Assembly: GCF_037102585.1 (NCBI RefSeq)
Contig: NW_027043821.1
Location: 620,001 to 684,000, forward strand
Source of the DNA: Saccharomycopsis crataegensis
Taxonomy: Eukaryota > Ascomycota > Saccharomycetes > Ascoideales > Saccharomycopsidaceae
Direction: 5' to 3'
Length of the DNA: 64,000 nucleotides
This document shows, piece after piece, positions 21,611 through 31,643 of this stretch (position 1 is its first letter; every line of letters starts with the position of its first letter). The notes below the pieces were generated by a model that did not search any database, had not been told where the DNA came from, and saw nothing but the letters and a program-made list of their open reading frames with translations. The position numbers and the translations under genes were made by a program.

Positions 21611-23038
21611 TCATTTCTTGGTTAAAAAGTTCTTAATCTTGTCAAATGTACTTTGGTGTTTTGGAGCTTCGTTGTGAACAGGACCATCTTCAACATGGAT
21701 ATCTTTCAATGGATGGGTTCTGGTAGCGGTAGAGTCACCAAAACTGTCAGCTAATGCCTCCAAAATGGCGACTTGTGTATCATTTTGGGCCTTTGGTATA
21801 GAGACATCGAAATGAACTTGCATGTCACCACGTCTGTTAACATCGCCTGATCTAGGAATACCTTTACTTGGAACGGTGATCACTTTGTTGTTGTTGGTAC
21901 CGGCAGGAACCTTCAATCTCAAGACTGCCCCATCAACAGTAGGAACTTCGACGGTACCACCGAGAATGGCGGTGGTGAACGGTATCTTGATCTTGTGAAT
22001 GAGGTCTTTCCCAGCAACGGTGAACGCAGGATCTTGCTGGATTCTGATTCTAATGATCAAATCCCCTTTGTATGTCCGTACGTTCGCCGACTTGGTAACC
22101 GCTGGGGCATCACCTTCACCACTAATCTTCACTCTCACGCCATCAGAAATCCCCGGTGGCAAATCGACCTCGGTAGATTTATTCACCTGCTTGACCCCTT
22201 CACCATGACAGGTGCCACACGCCGCGTCGCGAGAAATCACTGTTCCGGTACCCCCACACTTGTTACAAGTCAGGGCCATTTGGAACCCTCCTTGCATGTA
22301 CTGAACTCTCTGACCAGTTCCGTGACAAGTCCCACAGGTCGATTTCTCCTTGCCTTGCTTCAACCCACTCCCACTACACGTCCCACAGTTGTCCAACGCC
22401 GAGTAGGTCACGTTGAGGTGCTTCCCAAACACCGCGTCCTTCAACGACACAGTCTTCGCCACCTCGATGTTGTTACCCACGTACTCAGTAACATAGCTTC
22501 TGCCACCGTTAGCGCCGCCTCTGCCATTGCCACCACGGAACGCCGCACCAAACAAATCTTCAAAGTTGAAATCTCCAAATGGGTTGCCGCCTTGAGCACC
22601 ACCAGCACCACCAGCACCAGCACCACCGCCAAACCCTCCAAACCCTGCAAATGGATTACCGGCGTGTGGGTTGAAGTTACCGTTCTGGTCGAATGTGGAC
22701 GAGCCAAATTGGTCGTATTGGGCTTTCTTGTCAGAGTCACTCAAGATTTCATAAGCGTCCTGAACATCGTGAAATTTGCCTTCAGCACCTTCTTCTTTAT
22801 TGACGTCTGGGTGATACTTTTTAGCTAATTTATAATACGCCTTTTTTATTTGACTAGTAGAAGCACCCTTGTCGACCCCTAAAGTCTTATAAGGATCAGT
22901 TACCTTTAATTGCGAGGAAGATGAGTGGAACTGGCGACATGACGATGGTGATAATCTATGTGGTTTATAAGATTGGTAGCGAGCTACTCTGGAAGAAGTA
23001 GCCAAAAAACGTCTAACGAGAACTGGTTTAATCATCAC
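21611..23038 (-). CDS. MDJ1: Mitochondrial Hsp40 co-chaperone Mdj1
   Basis: DnaJ-type partner of mitochondrial Hsp70 (Ssc1) in matrix protein folding. It has 475 residues. The first 45 are rich in Arg/Ser and lack acids, a typical matrix presequence. The J domain spans about 48-112 with HPD at 76-78. A Gly/Phe-rich linker (about 120-180) follows, then four zinc-finger repeats CxxCxGxG ('CGTCSGSG', 'CGTCHGTG', 'CNKCGGTG', 'CGTCHGEG', about 218-285) and the C-terminal substrate-binding domains ('[19 protein letters not shown]'). Two adjacent ATGs open the frame. All functional motifs are intact. Divergent from MCA1, with a shared 531-bp intergenic region. Confidence 0.95.
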   Translation of the reverse strand: MMIKPVLVRRFLATSSRVARYQSYKPHRLSPSSCRQFHSSSSQLKVTDPYKTLGVDKGASTSQIKKAYYKLAKKYHPDVNKEEGAEGKFHDVQDAYEILSDSDKKAQYDQFGSSTFDQNGNFNPHAGNPFAGFGGFGGGAGAGGAGGAQGGNPFGDFNFEDLFGAAFRGGNGRGGANGGRSYVTEYVGNNIEVAKTVSLKDAVFGKHLNVTYSALDNCGTCSGSGLKQGKEKSTCGTCHGTGQRVQYMQGGFQMALTCNKCGGTGTVISRDAACGTCHGEGVKQVNKSTEVDLPPGISDGVRVKISGEGDAPAVTKSANVRTYKGDLIIRIRIQQDPAFTVAGKDLIHKIKIPFTTAILGGTVEVPTVDGAVLRLKVPAGTNNNKVITVPSKGIPRSGDVNRRGDMQVHFDVSIPKAQNDTQVAILEALADSFGDSTATRTHPLKDIHVEDGPVHNEAPKHQSTFDKIKNFLTKK

Positions 23039-23569
23039 AGATCAGTGATTTCGAAAATAGTAATAATAATAGCAGTGAAAGCAATTCTATGGTTGACTTT
23101 CTATTATTATGTCACTTTTCCATCGCAGTTCCAATTTTTTTTTTCTCTCTTTGCCCTTGGAACATCAAAGAAAAAAATGGAAACCGAGGGCAACACACGT
23201 GACTCAGAAAACGGTACAGAATATTATTCCACGTTATTATTCTATCAAGCAATACTTGTTGGAATGATTCCACATGATTTTTGAGATACGAAGCAGAATA
23301 TATGAAGCTCATCGATTGAAATATTTCTTTTCAATCGGTTTTTATCATTTTCCAGAAGAATCAATATTCCCTCGGAAACGCACGTGACCATAATGAAAAA
23401 AGTCCTGAGTGCTCATCACCTAAAACAGGTCGGACGATATAATGGGGAAAAACTTAAAAGCCACCGTTTTATCCGTTTACCATTGATTAAATCTATAGAA
23501 CTACAACAAAAGCCCGAAATCAAGTGGCCCAACTCTTACATTGTCCAATAGATTCTAAATAAATTTACA
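23039..23569. promoter_or_regulatory. Divergent promoter region between MDJ1 and MCA1
   Basis: Two CACGTGAC-type E-boxes lie at about 23197-23204 ('CACGTGAC') and 23381-23388 ('CACGTGAC'), sites of the Cbf1 class. No gene here. Shared regulation of the two genes is inference from the divergent layout. Confidence 0.45.
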
Positions 23570-25039
23570 ATGTGGGGTCGTCCAAGTGGTCCACCACCAA
23601 ATTTCCGTGAAAACACCGATCAACAAGGAGGTCGCCACCATCACCAACAACAACAGCAACCCCATAATGGCGGTTATGGCTACCCAGGTCAATCCCAAAC
23701 CACCTACAATGGTCAACTGACAAATAATGCTTATGGCGGCAATACATATGGGGAACCACCATCTAATTATGGTCAACCACCATCTAATTATGGTCAACCA
23801 CCATCTAATTATGGTCAACCACCATCTAATTATGGTCAACCACCATCCCATTATAACGAGCCATCATCTTCAAGTTATAATGCAGGCAACGATTACTCTC
23901 GTCCTCCTGCTCAAAATTATGGCTCTAGTTCTTATGGCTCTGATTCTTATCAAAGACCTAATGGTCCACCACCAGGTTGGTCCCAACAACAAGTTCAAGA
24001 ACAGGCTAATTCCGTGTCGGTTTTCCAAGAAAACGACCATGATATCAACATTCAAGAAGCTTACAATGTCCACGCCCCATCTCAAGCCCCTCAAAGATTC
24101 TCTTCTCAGGTCGATGGTTATAATTACCAATACTCTAACTGTACTGGGAGAAGAAAGGCTTTACTTGTTGGTATCAACTATATTGGTACCAAGAACCAAT
24201 TGAGAGGGTGTATCAATGATGTTCATAACGTTTCCAAGTTTTTGCAAAAGCACGGGTACAAGGAATCGGATATTGTCGTTTTAACCGATGATCAAACCAA
24301 CAGCAGAGCTTTGCCAAAGAAACAAAACATTCTCGATGGGATGAAATGGTTAGTGAAAGGTGCTCAAGCTAATGATTCTTTGTTTTTCCATTACTCTGGA
24401 CATGGTGGCCAAGTTGAAGATAAAGATGGCGATGAATACGATGGGTATGACGAATGTATTTACCCAATGGATTTCGACAGTGCTGGAGAGATCATTGATG
24501 ATATCATGCATGACATCTTGGTGAAATCTTTGCCTGCTGGTTGTAGATTGACTGCACTTTTTGATTGTTGTCACTCTGGTTCAGCATTGGATTTGCCATA
24601 CACTTACTCGACCAAGGGGATCGAGAAAGAACCAAATGTGGCTGCCGAAGCCGGCCAAGGTTTGCTTAGTGCCGTCACCTCCTATATGTCTGGTGACACT
24701 GTCAGCGCCATCACCAAAGCGTTTGGTGCAGTGGGGACTTTTATGCAAGGTGATAACAATAGTGCTATTGAAAAGACCAAGAAAACTAAAACTAGTCCTG
24801 CCGATGTCATCATGTTATCTGGTTGTAAAGATGATCAAACCAGTGCCGATGCCAGTGAAGGTGGTCAAGCTACCGGGGCGATGTCTTATGCGTTTATCAA
24901 AGTGATGGACACCGGGAAACAACAATCTTATTTGAGTTTATTGCAAAACACCAGATCGGTGTTGTCTGGTAAATACTCCCAGAAACCTCAATTGTGTAGT
25001 TCCCATCCAATTGATGTTAATCTTCAATTCATCTTTTAA
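23570..25039 (+). CDS. MCA1: Metacaspase Mca1/Yca1
   Basis: A 489-residue type I metacaspase, a Cys protease cutting after Arg/Lys, linked in yeast to death under oxidative stress and to clearance of protein aggregates. The catalytic dyad is intact: His278 in 'HYSGHGGQ' and Cys334 in 'FDCCHSG'. The p20 region begins near 185 with 'RRKALLVGINY'. The N-terminal 170 residues form a Gln/Asn/Pro/Tyr-rich prodomain with four exact copies of a 21-bp unit (23761-23844) encoding a heptad of the type NYGQPPS. Length is close to S. cerevisiae Mca1 (432) with a longer prodomain. Single exon; the ATG at 23570 opens with 'MWGRPSGPPP'. Confidence 0.94.
   Translation: MWGRPSGPPPNFRENTDQQGGRHHHQQQQQPHNGGYGYPGQSQTTYNGQLTNNAYGGNTYGEPPSNYGQPPSNYGQPPSNYGQPPSNYGQPPSHYNEPSSSSYNAGNDYSRPPAQNYGSSSYGSDSYQRPNGPPPGWSQQQVQEQANSVSVFQENDHDINIQEAYNVHAPSQAPQRFSSQVDGYNYQYSNCTGRRKALLVGINYIGTKNQLRGCINDVHNVSKFLQKHGYKESDIVVLTDDQTNSRALPKKQNILDGMKWLVKGAQANDSLFFHYSGHGGQVEDKDGDEYDGYDECIYPMDFDSAGEIIDDIMHDILVKSLPAGCRLTALFDCCHSGSALDLPYTYSTKGIEKEPNVAAEAGQGLLSAVTSYMSGDTVSAITKAFGAVGTFMQGDNNSAIEKTKKTKTSPADVIMLSGCKDDQTSADASEGGQATGAMSYAFIKVMDTGKQQSYLSLLQNTRSVLSGKYSQKPQLCSSHPIDVNLQFIF
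23761..23844 (+). repeat. Four exact 21-bp tandem repeats in the MCA1 prodomain
   Basis: The 21-bp unit beginning ATCTAATTATGG is present four times without a mismatch, then decays. It keeps the reading frame and encodes NYGQPPS. Exact identity including third positions suggests recent slippage or expansion. Confidence 0.95.
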
Positions 25040-25728
25040 GGATGGATGATTGCTGTTCAAAAAATGTTGTGAGACTTGGTACACGTTGTTTAATAATCAA
25101 ATAGTCTATGACAATCAAGTCGCATATTATTTCATAATCAAATAATCTATGATAATGTTGCAAAGGATTTTTTTTTTTTTTTTTTTTTTTTTTGTCATCA
25201 TTCATGGCGGGGGCCATTTTTGAAAGATCCAATATGAAGCAATTTTAATTGAATATATGTAGATACATCACCCCGTAAATAAATGAATGTAAATAGAAGT
25301 GTCCAGATATCATTGCTTTCATAGTCTTGAAATCCTTTAAGATATCTTTCAATGTGTAGGCCCATCTACTAGTTGGTTTTGACTTGAGACTTAACCGATA
25401 AGGTTAAGACATTCTTCTGATTTGTGCAAAAGTGTAAGCGCCTAATTTGAACTTAAAATAATGTAATAATGAAATTAACAATAAGATATGTATTTTGATA
25501 AACTGATATTACAAAGAGCAATGCTATTGACAAGAATTGAAGAGAAAATACCCGAAAAAAAATAATAATAATAAACGAACCCAGAAGAAAAACAATGAAA
25601 GTGATAAAAAGTCAAAAAAACAAGAAAAAAAGTTGAACAAAGCTAAGGATTTTTTCTATCCACTCATCTTTTTCCTTTTGTTTGTTGTTGTTTGTTGTTG
25701 TTTGTTGTTGTTGTTCTTTTTTTCCAGT
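25040..25728. other. Convergent 3' regions of MCA1 and the membrane-protein gene
   Basis: No supported gene. It contains a 26-base T-run at 25168-25193, AAT/A-rich sequence and a (TTG/TTTG)n tract at about 25678-25713. A nearly lysine/asparagine-only open frame crossing 25537-25764 is composition-driven and overlaps the neighbour's 3' end, so it is not called. Confidence 0.45.
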
Positions 25729-26757
25729 TTAGAAAACCCCATTACTTTCTTCCAAAATCTTTAAAAAGAATTTGTTAATTTCGTACCATTTTCTGGTTGA
25801 CAATAGAACTAAACAAATGATAAAGAACAAGAAACTAACGATCAAATATTCTGAGACCGAAACGCAATATAACCCATAGAGCAAGATGGTCACGACTTTT
25901 AATATCTGGGGGTACCTGAAAAAAATCGGGAAGTTGGAGAGGATCGAGTTGGAGAACTTGAGTAGCAAATTATTCAAAATCACGTACTCATGTCCATTGA
26001 ACTCCTTGATAATAGATATGGTGTTCATTTCATGAGGATGGGATGCCGCCCTTGTTGAGGATGATGCAGTGGTAGTGGAGGTGGCAAGAATATGGGACAC
26101 CATGCCAGTGGTAGTTGGCGTTTTGTTGATGATTGTCGATATCGGGGAATTTTTAACGGCGCTAACGACTGGTTTGATTAGTTTCCCATGAATATCCAAC
26201 TTGGAATACTCTAGAATATCAATGTCATTATAGAGCAATATTTCCGTAGGGGTTTCCATGTAATTGAACACATCGGCAACGTAATCGTTAGAAAATGTCA
26301 CCAAATTGATCAAGTTCTTGAATATCCGTAGGAAAAACACCAGAACAATTACCAATGCCAAACCATCAATGAAATGCGAGAGTAATGTGGCAAAACTACG
26401 TTGTAGCGCCGCCCTTATCCTGGCTCTGTATGATAGTACCGTATAATTATCGGTGGTGTCTGAAGCATCAGGGGGTTCTTCTTGTTCTTCGGATGTTGAA
26501 GTGTCAAAGGAATCTCCATCATCATTTTGCTCATACCCCCTTGAGGCATGGGTCCTGAAAGTTCGAACAAACTCTCTTTGGAACGCTAATTGTCGCTGGG
26601 TTCTTAAATAAACTTCGGTTTCTTCCTGAACATCTTGCACCAATTCATCATTGGTAACTTCGGCTTCCTGAGCATCCGTAGTCTCATTGTCCACGCTTCT
26701 ACTTTCTTGGCGGCGGTAGAACCTTGACCACAATCTGAAGTTGAATCTCAATGGCAT
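25729..26757 (-). CDS. Unrecognised multi-pass membrane protein
   Basis: A 342-residue protein I cannot assign. The N-terminal 115 residues are hydrophilic and acidic (Glu/Asp/Thr/Ser-rich, preceded by a short Arg-rich 'FRLWSRFYRRQ' patch). One membrane segment is clear near 130-152 ('FIDGLALVIVLVFFLRIF'). A Thr/Ser loop around 215-235 follows. At least two more hydrophobic segments lie between about 275 and 320 ('ILKVVTILLYGLYCVSVSEYL' and 'SFLFFIICLVLLS'). The arrangement (soluble acidic N terminus, one helix, luminal or cytosolic loop, helical hairpin, short basic tail) suggests an ER or inner nuclear membrane protein, but that is a guess. The frame is long, free of low-complexity dominance and has a normal ATG, so I take it as real. 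Confidence 0.7.
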   Translation of the reverse strand: MPLRFNFRLWSRFYRRQESRSVDNETTDAQEAEVTNDELVQDVQEETEVYLRTQRQLAFQREFVRTFRTHASRGYEQNDDGDSFDTSTSEEQEEPPDASDTTDNYTVLSYRARIRAALQRSFATLLSHFIDGLALVIVLVFFLRIFKNLINLVTFSNDYVADVFNYMETPTEILLYNDIDILEYSKLDIHGKLIKPVVSAVKNSPISTIINKTPTTTGMVSHILATSTTTASSSTRAASHPHEMNTISIIKEFNGHEYVILNNLLLKFSNSILSNFPIFFRYPQILKVVTILLYGLYCVSVSEYLIVSFLFFIICLVLLSTRKWYEINKFFLKILEESNGVF

Positions 26758-28571
26758 TGTAAGTGTCCTTTTCTTTATTCTTGCTTTTTTAGTATTTATT
26801 TTTCTTTTTCCAATTTTTTGGACAAAAGATACGCTTCAAAATGGTCTGATCTGATAAGATTGGGGAGTATAGAAAGACACAGCTTTTAAGGAAACAATTC
26901 ACCAGTGATCACCACTCTTTTTTTTTTTTTCCAATAAGTTGAGGGGGCTTCAATCGAGAAAATCGCGAGAAGGTGCCATCAGATGAGGTGTCTATATGTA
27001 TCTATGAACTCCTGTCAATTCTCCAGATATCAATAATAATACCACGACTATCTGCTAGAGTTGCAAACCGGATGTCTCAAGCAATTTGGTCATCTATTAG
27101 TTGATAATAAAGATTGCATACTATGTGCACTCTAAAATCCCCGTGACACATCACCTGACAAAATGGCAAGGCTGCCCTCATCATTTGGATTCCCCCTCCT
27201 ACAACTACATCAATATATATATATATATATATATTAATGGATTAATGGATTATCATTATTGCGTGCCGACTCGGGTCCTCAGATAAAAGACATACATTTA
27301 AATATGTCTGGAGGTAAAAGAGGCGTGTTTTGTATTTTTCCCTAGCCTGGATACTGTGCTGGGATTAGAGACCCCCCAAAGCTAATTAGATCACAATACA
27401 ATTCCAGCATTGGACGTCTGTGTTAAACTTTGTCATTGGTAGTGAAGGAGCACCACAAAAAATTGGTTTGTTTCTTGATGATCCATACTATTCTTGCACA
27501 GATATTTTCATAAGAGTTGTCTTTTACTAATCCATACTCTATTGTAAGAGTCTATAAAGATGCTCAGCATATCTTCGACAATCTATCTATCTGAAATAAA
27601 TAATAACAAAATACATAAATAAACAAATAATTAGATAAAAATCATGCCAGAAATCCTTTATTGTATATTGCCCAGTTACACTTTGTGGACATTATAACAT
27701 ATCGTCCAGTTAATTAATAGTATGGTGGCTGCATGTCCCAACCATTTTTTTTTCTTGCTTACTTACTTCGGTCTGGACTTTTCCACGCGTACTTTTTTTT
27801 TTTTCCTTTCCCTTCTCTTCTTTCCACCTGGTAACTTTTTTTTTTTTTTTTTCCTTACTGACTGACTTTGCAGAGAGTAAAAGTAGTCAGCGGTGGCAGT
27901 GGTACTAAGCACACCTTACAACAACTATCCATCCAAACAAAAACATCCTCATTCGTTACAAGGAGCCAAATTTCCAGCTCTTAGCTCATCATATCTCTTA
28001 TTCTATCGGCTACACGTCTTTTTTCATACTGGCCATACCTGATCTGCCTTTTTTTTTTTTCTTAAGTCTGGAAATCAGATCTCATCTCATCACAACACTA
28101 AAACTGAAATTATCCTATATATGGCCACAAAACACAAAATCCAAGACTCAAATTACCAAAAGTCAGTGGAATCACCACAACTAAACAACATCAAAAATAA
28201 AATAAACACTGCCAAGTCCTTGTTTTCCTATTTTACCCCAGGTATTATTTGTATATAGGGGTCCAGTTCATACCAATTTTTGGAGAATCAAGAAAGAAAG
28301 AAAAAGCACCATATACTATTTCTCTTCAGCAAATCACAAATAATTAGGCTAATAGTCTTGGTATTTGGTTTATCTTTTTCTACATCTTTTTGCTGACGTT
28401 TGCTCAATTAGGCTCTCTTTTTGGTGAAATTTTTTAGTGATAATTATTATATTCCGGCCAGAGTCATATTGAAGATCATTCAATACATCGTTTAGACTGG
28501 TTTTCTTATCACTATTTAGAAAAAAAAAAAGTTTTTTTACTATTAAATCCTGCTTATTGATAAACATCAGT
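26758..28571. promoter_or_regulatory. Long divergent intergenic region
   Basis: About 1.8 kb with no supported gene. Notable are a (AT)n tract at about 27212-27234 and a series of T-rich pyrimidine tracts (about 26920-26932, 27789-27804, 27837-27852, 28051-28061) typical of the long regulatory leaders of yeast regulator genes. Divergent promoters for the membrane protein (minus) and the Asn-rich protein (plus) must lie here. Confidence 0.45.
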
Positions 28572-29878
28572 ATGAGCTCATTTCTATACTTACCTTCTGA
28601 TCCATCATCATCAACCTCCACCAACCAAAGCTCTTTTTCAAAACCTAACATTTTTGGGCCTTCTGGTACACTGACTCTCACTCCAAACTCAAATAAATCA
28701 AATTCATCCGTGTCATTGACCAATGTTACCGTGTCTACTTCGGTTAATTCGAAAACCAAAGTGATTGAAAACCAAACCATCACGTTGAAACGTCATGCCT
28801 CAAGCTCATTTACCAACGATCAATACCGGGGAAACGGTAATGGTGACGGAGTTAAAAAGAATCATTACTCCAAGAATTTTCCCAACCTTGCCAAATCTTC
28901 TCCTGGTCTTGCCCACACAAATACATCACGAAGACTGCCAAAGAAATATGGCGCGCTTGGTAATTTAAATAATGGTTCAAATCATCGAAACATTAAAATC
29001 AATTTCAATACCACCAGAAACAGTTCATTCAAATTAAACGCCATAGAAATAGGATCGTTGGCCACCAATAACTCTCGATTCGATGGGAAATTCCACGATA
29101 ATTTGTCGAATTGGGATTATGCAAATCAAGTCACAAAACACCAGATTTTGCCGTCTAATGGATCATCTAATTTTAGTAATTATTCTAATGAAAAAGATGA
29201 TCCTTGTGAGTCCCCATCAAATGAAAGGTTTTCATTATCTTCTTTCCCACCAATTCCACCCCCTTCAACCACCACTTCAACTACAATTACCAATGTTGAC
29301 GGAAGAAAGAATACTGAAAAAAATAAAAAAGGCTATTTGATGAACCCATTCTTTGGTGGCAAAATCATGAATAATAACCTGAATTCAGGTAGTATTAATA
29401 GTAATAACAATAACGGTGAAAAAATGACCACTTCTGATCTAAAATATTCCAACAGTCTTCGAGTCAATAATCATTTCAATAATGATAACATGAGCATCAT
29501 TTCTGATACTGATTCTTTTATATTTGATAGCAATCGAAATGATATTTCCCCAGTAAAGAAATACGGGGCTGGCATGAAAAATGATTATGGCAATGAGGAA
29601 AATATTGATCCTAATCATCTATCAAAATTCCAAGTTCCTAATGGCAAATTTGAATTTCAATACCTGATTCATCAAAAGATTGTCAATAATATCAAAAAAT
29701 TCAGTAGTGACTACTGTTCCAATATTATTGGCGGAACCCTTCCTTTTAAAGCTTCCAATGATAACCAACAAGCGCCTCAACAACCTACTATCACAGTAAA
29801 TGAGGACTCGCCATCAACAGAGCTATTTTCCAATGGTAATACTTTACCGGAACGAAGGGATGACCAATGCAAACCCAC

Positions 29879-29928
<50 letters not shown>

Positions 29929-30458
29929 GTGAGGATGGAATCCGTTTTAACCCAAATGATAGCTTCGATGGCCATGGTGAAGACACCGATTCAGAAGGAG
30001 AATCGGTGGAAAATAATGTATCAAATTTTGATGAGAAATCAGAGTATTTCCATTTCAAGCCGTTTGAAGAGTTTGATAATGGTTTTGCTGGAACTGGTAA
30101 TGTGAAAAACTGCATTTCCAGTAATGATGTGAATAATAATAATAATAACAATAATAATAAAAATAAAAATAATAATGATGATGATGATGACATCAACATT
30201 AATAATACTATTCCCAATGAAAATCATGACATCAACTCTGATGAAAGTAACGATAGGCCAGCCTCAGGATTGGATAGCAATAACAACAGTATGGCGTCCG
30301 CCTCAGCCATCGCCATGGCAAATAATGAAGCGGTCATCAGGGAATCTGTGAGCTCATCATTATTTGATAGGCAGTCTGGTAACTTAGATGCAACCGCCCA
30401 ACTTGAAAACGATGGAGACACCATAATTTTCGGGGAAGATGGGGGTGCCTTATCTTGA
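28572..30458 (+). CDS. Asn/Ser-rich, largely disordered protein with a KEN-like motif
   Basis: A 628-residue protein, unrecognised. Composition is dominated by Asn, Ser and Asp, with Asn runs encoded by AAT repeats (29881-29928 and 30131-30178 are the longest) and an acidic C-terminal third. No folded domain is evident. The best-ordered patch is about residues 345-400, including 'NEENIDPNHLSKF' and 'FEFQYLIHQKIVNNIKKF'. The ENIDPN string resembles the degron of APC/C substrates (KENxxP), though the Lys is replaced by Glu here. A basic N-terminal zone ('RRLPKKYGALG') could be a localisation signal. ATG 28572 is the first in-frame ATG; the few codons before it have none. The long leader and disorder suggest a regulatory protein, but function is unknown. 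Confidence 0.7.
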
Positions 30459-31643
30459 AGCTGTTGTTGTGTGTATAGATGGATATTTTGTCTTTTATTA
30501 TCATATTATATTATATTTTGTATTATATTTATTTATTGGTCGAATTTCATATGTGTATATTTGTAGCCATCCATCTTATGTAGCCATATTCTACAGCACA
30601 GCCGTTCGTCCCTGGTTGCTTTTTTCTATTGTCCTAAAATTACCTAATTTTTGGAGGAATCCGGGGCGTTACGGGTTGGCTTTCCTTTTCCATTTGATCT
30701 TTGCTTTTTTGTGATGGGATTACTATTATTACTATGGAGTGCGGGCCATGCCAACGGCAAACGAGACCATTTCTTTTTTTTGCTGTTTGTTGGAAGGGTC
30801 TTTCCTTTTTGAGGGAGTTTCCTATCATTTTTGTTGTTGTTGTTGTTGTTGTTGTTGTTTGTTTGTTTGTTTTTTATCTCAAATGGTTTGCAAATTTGGT
30901 GGCAACAAGAGAAAATAGTGTGTGTTGATAGTGTATTATCAATCTGGTCGCGTATATACTAATATAATACTTGATGGTGTAGTATGCTATACTATAATAA
31001 TAAGAGGACTTCCGGTACTCCCTCGATCAATCGGATGCCGACGGCAGCACCCGGGCAGCTGTCATTATTTTGATTGTTCTCCCCACATTTTGTTTACCGC
31101 ACAGAAGAAAAAAAGTAAGAAAAAAAAAAAATAAAAAATTTTAATTGAGTGATGATGGTTAAGTTTCCCTTATAACTGCTATAATTAGCCGCCCTCATCG
31201 CGCTTCCCAGGAGACTTTTTGTGTGTTATTTAATTCGCCACCCTGATATTAAAGTGCTTTTTTTGAAGTCTTCTCTCTTCTTATTGTTGTATAACACCAT
31301 CCTCTAGTATGTGCTGTTATTTCTAGATTGTTGTCGATCCATCAAGACCTTTTTTTTTTGTCCTACACTACTACATCATCATCATCATCATCATCCATCG
31401 TCAGTTTTTGTTTGATTTTTGTATTTCCCAATAGTACAATCACCTCCCAAAAGTTTTTGTTTTCCCTGTTATTTGTTTATTCAACCAGAGATCATAAACC
31501 TTTTTAAAGTAATTCTTATATTTAATTTTATTATTTCTATGTCCCTTTAGCCAATAGGGAAGGACGTCTTGGTCATCCAAAGGAAAAAAAAAAAAAAAAA
31601 AAAAATTATCCACAAAACAACAACAGCAGGAACATTAGTCATC
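30459..31643. promoter_or_regulatory. Intergenic region upstream of AGC1
   Basis: No supported gene. It has a (TTG)n tract at about 30832-30859, an A-run at about 31118-31130, a (CAT)n tract at about 31373-31396 and an A22 run at 31584-31605. The frame of AGC1 stays open through that A-run from about 31569, but the sequence there is only Lys codons and is treated as 5' leader. Confidence 0.45.

Noticed and set aside
25537-25764. A 75-codon Lys/Asn-rich frame
   Set aside because: Built from A-rich and (TTG)n sequence and overlapping the 3' end of the membrane-protein gene.
31569-31643. Upstream Lys-rich extension of AGC1
   Set aside because: It is encoded by a poly-A tract in the leader and has no conserved residue.
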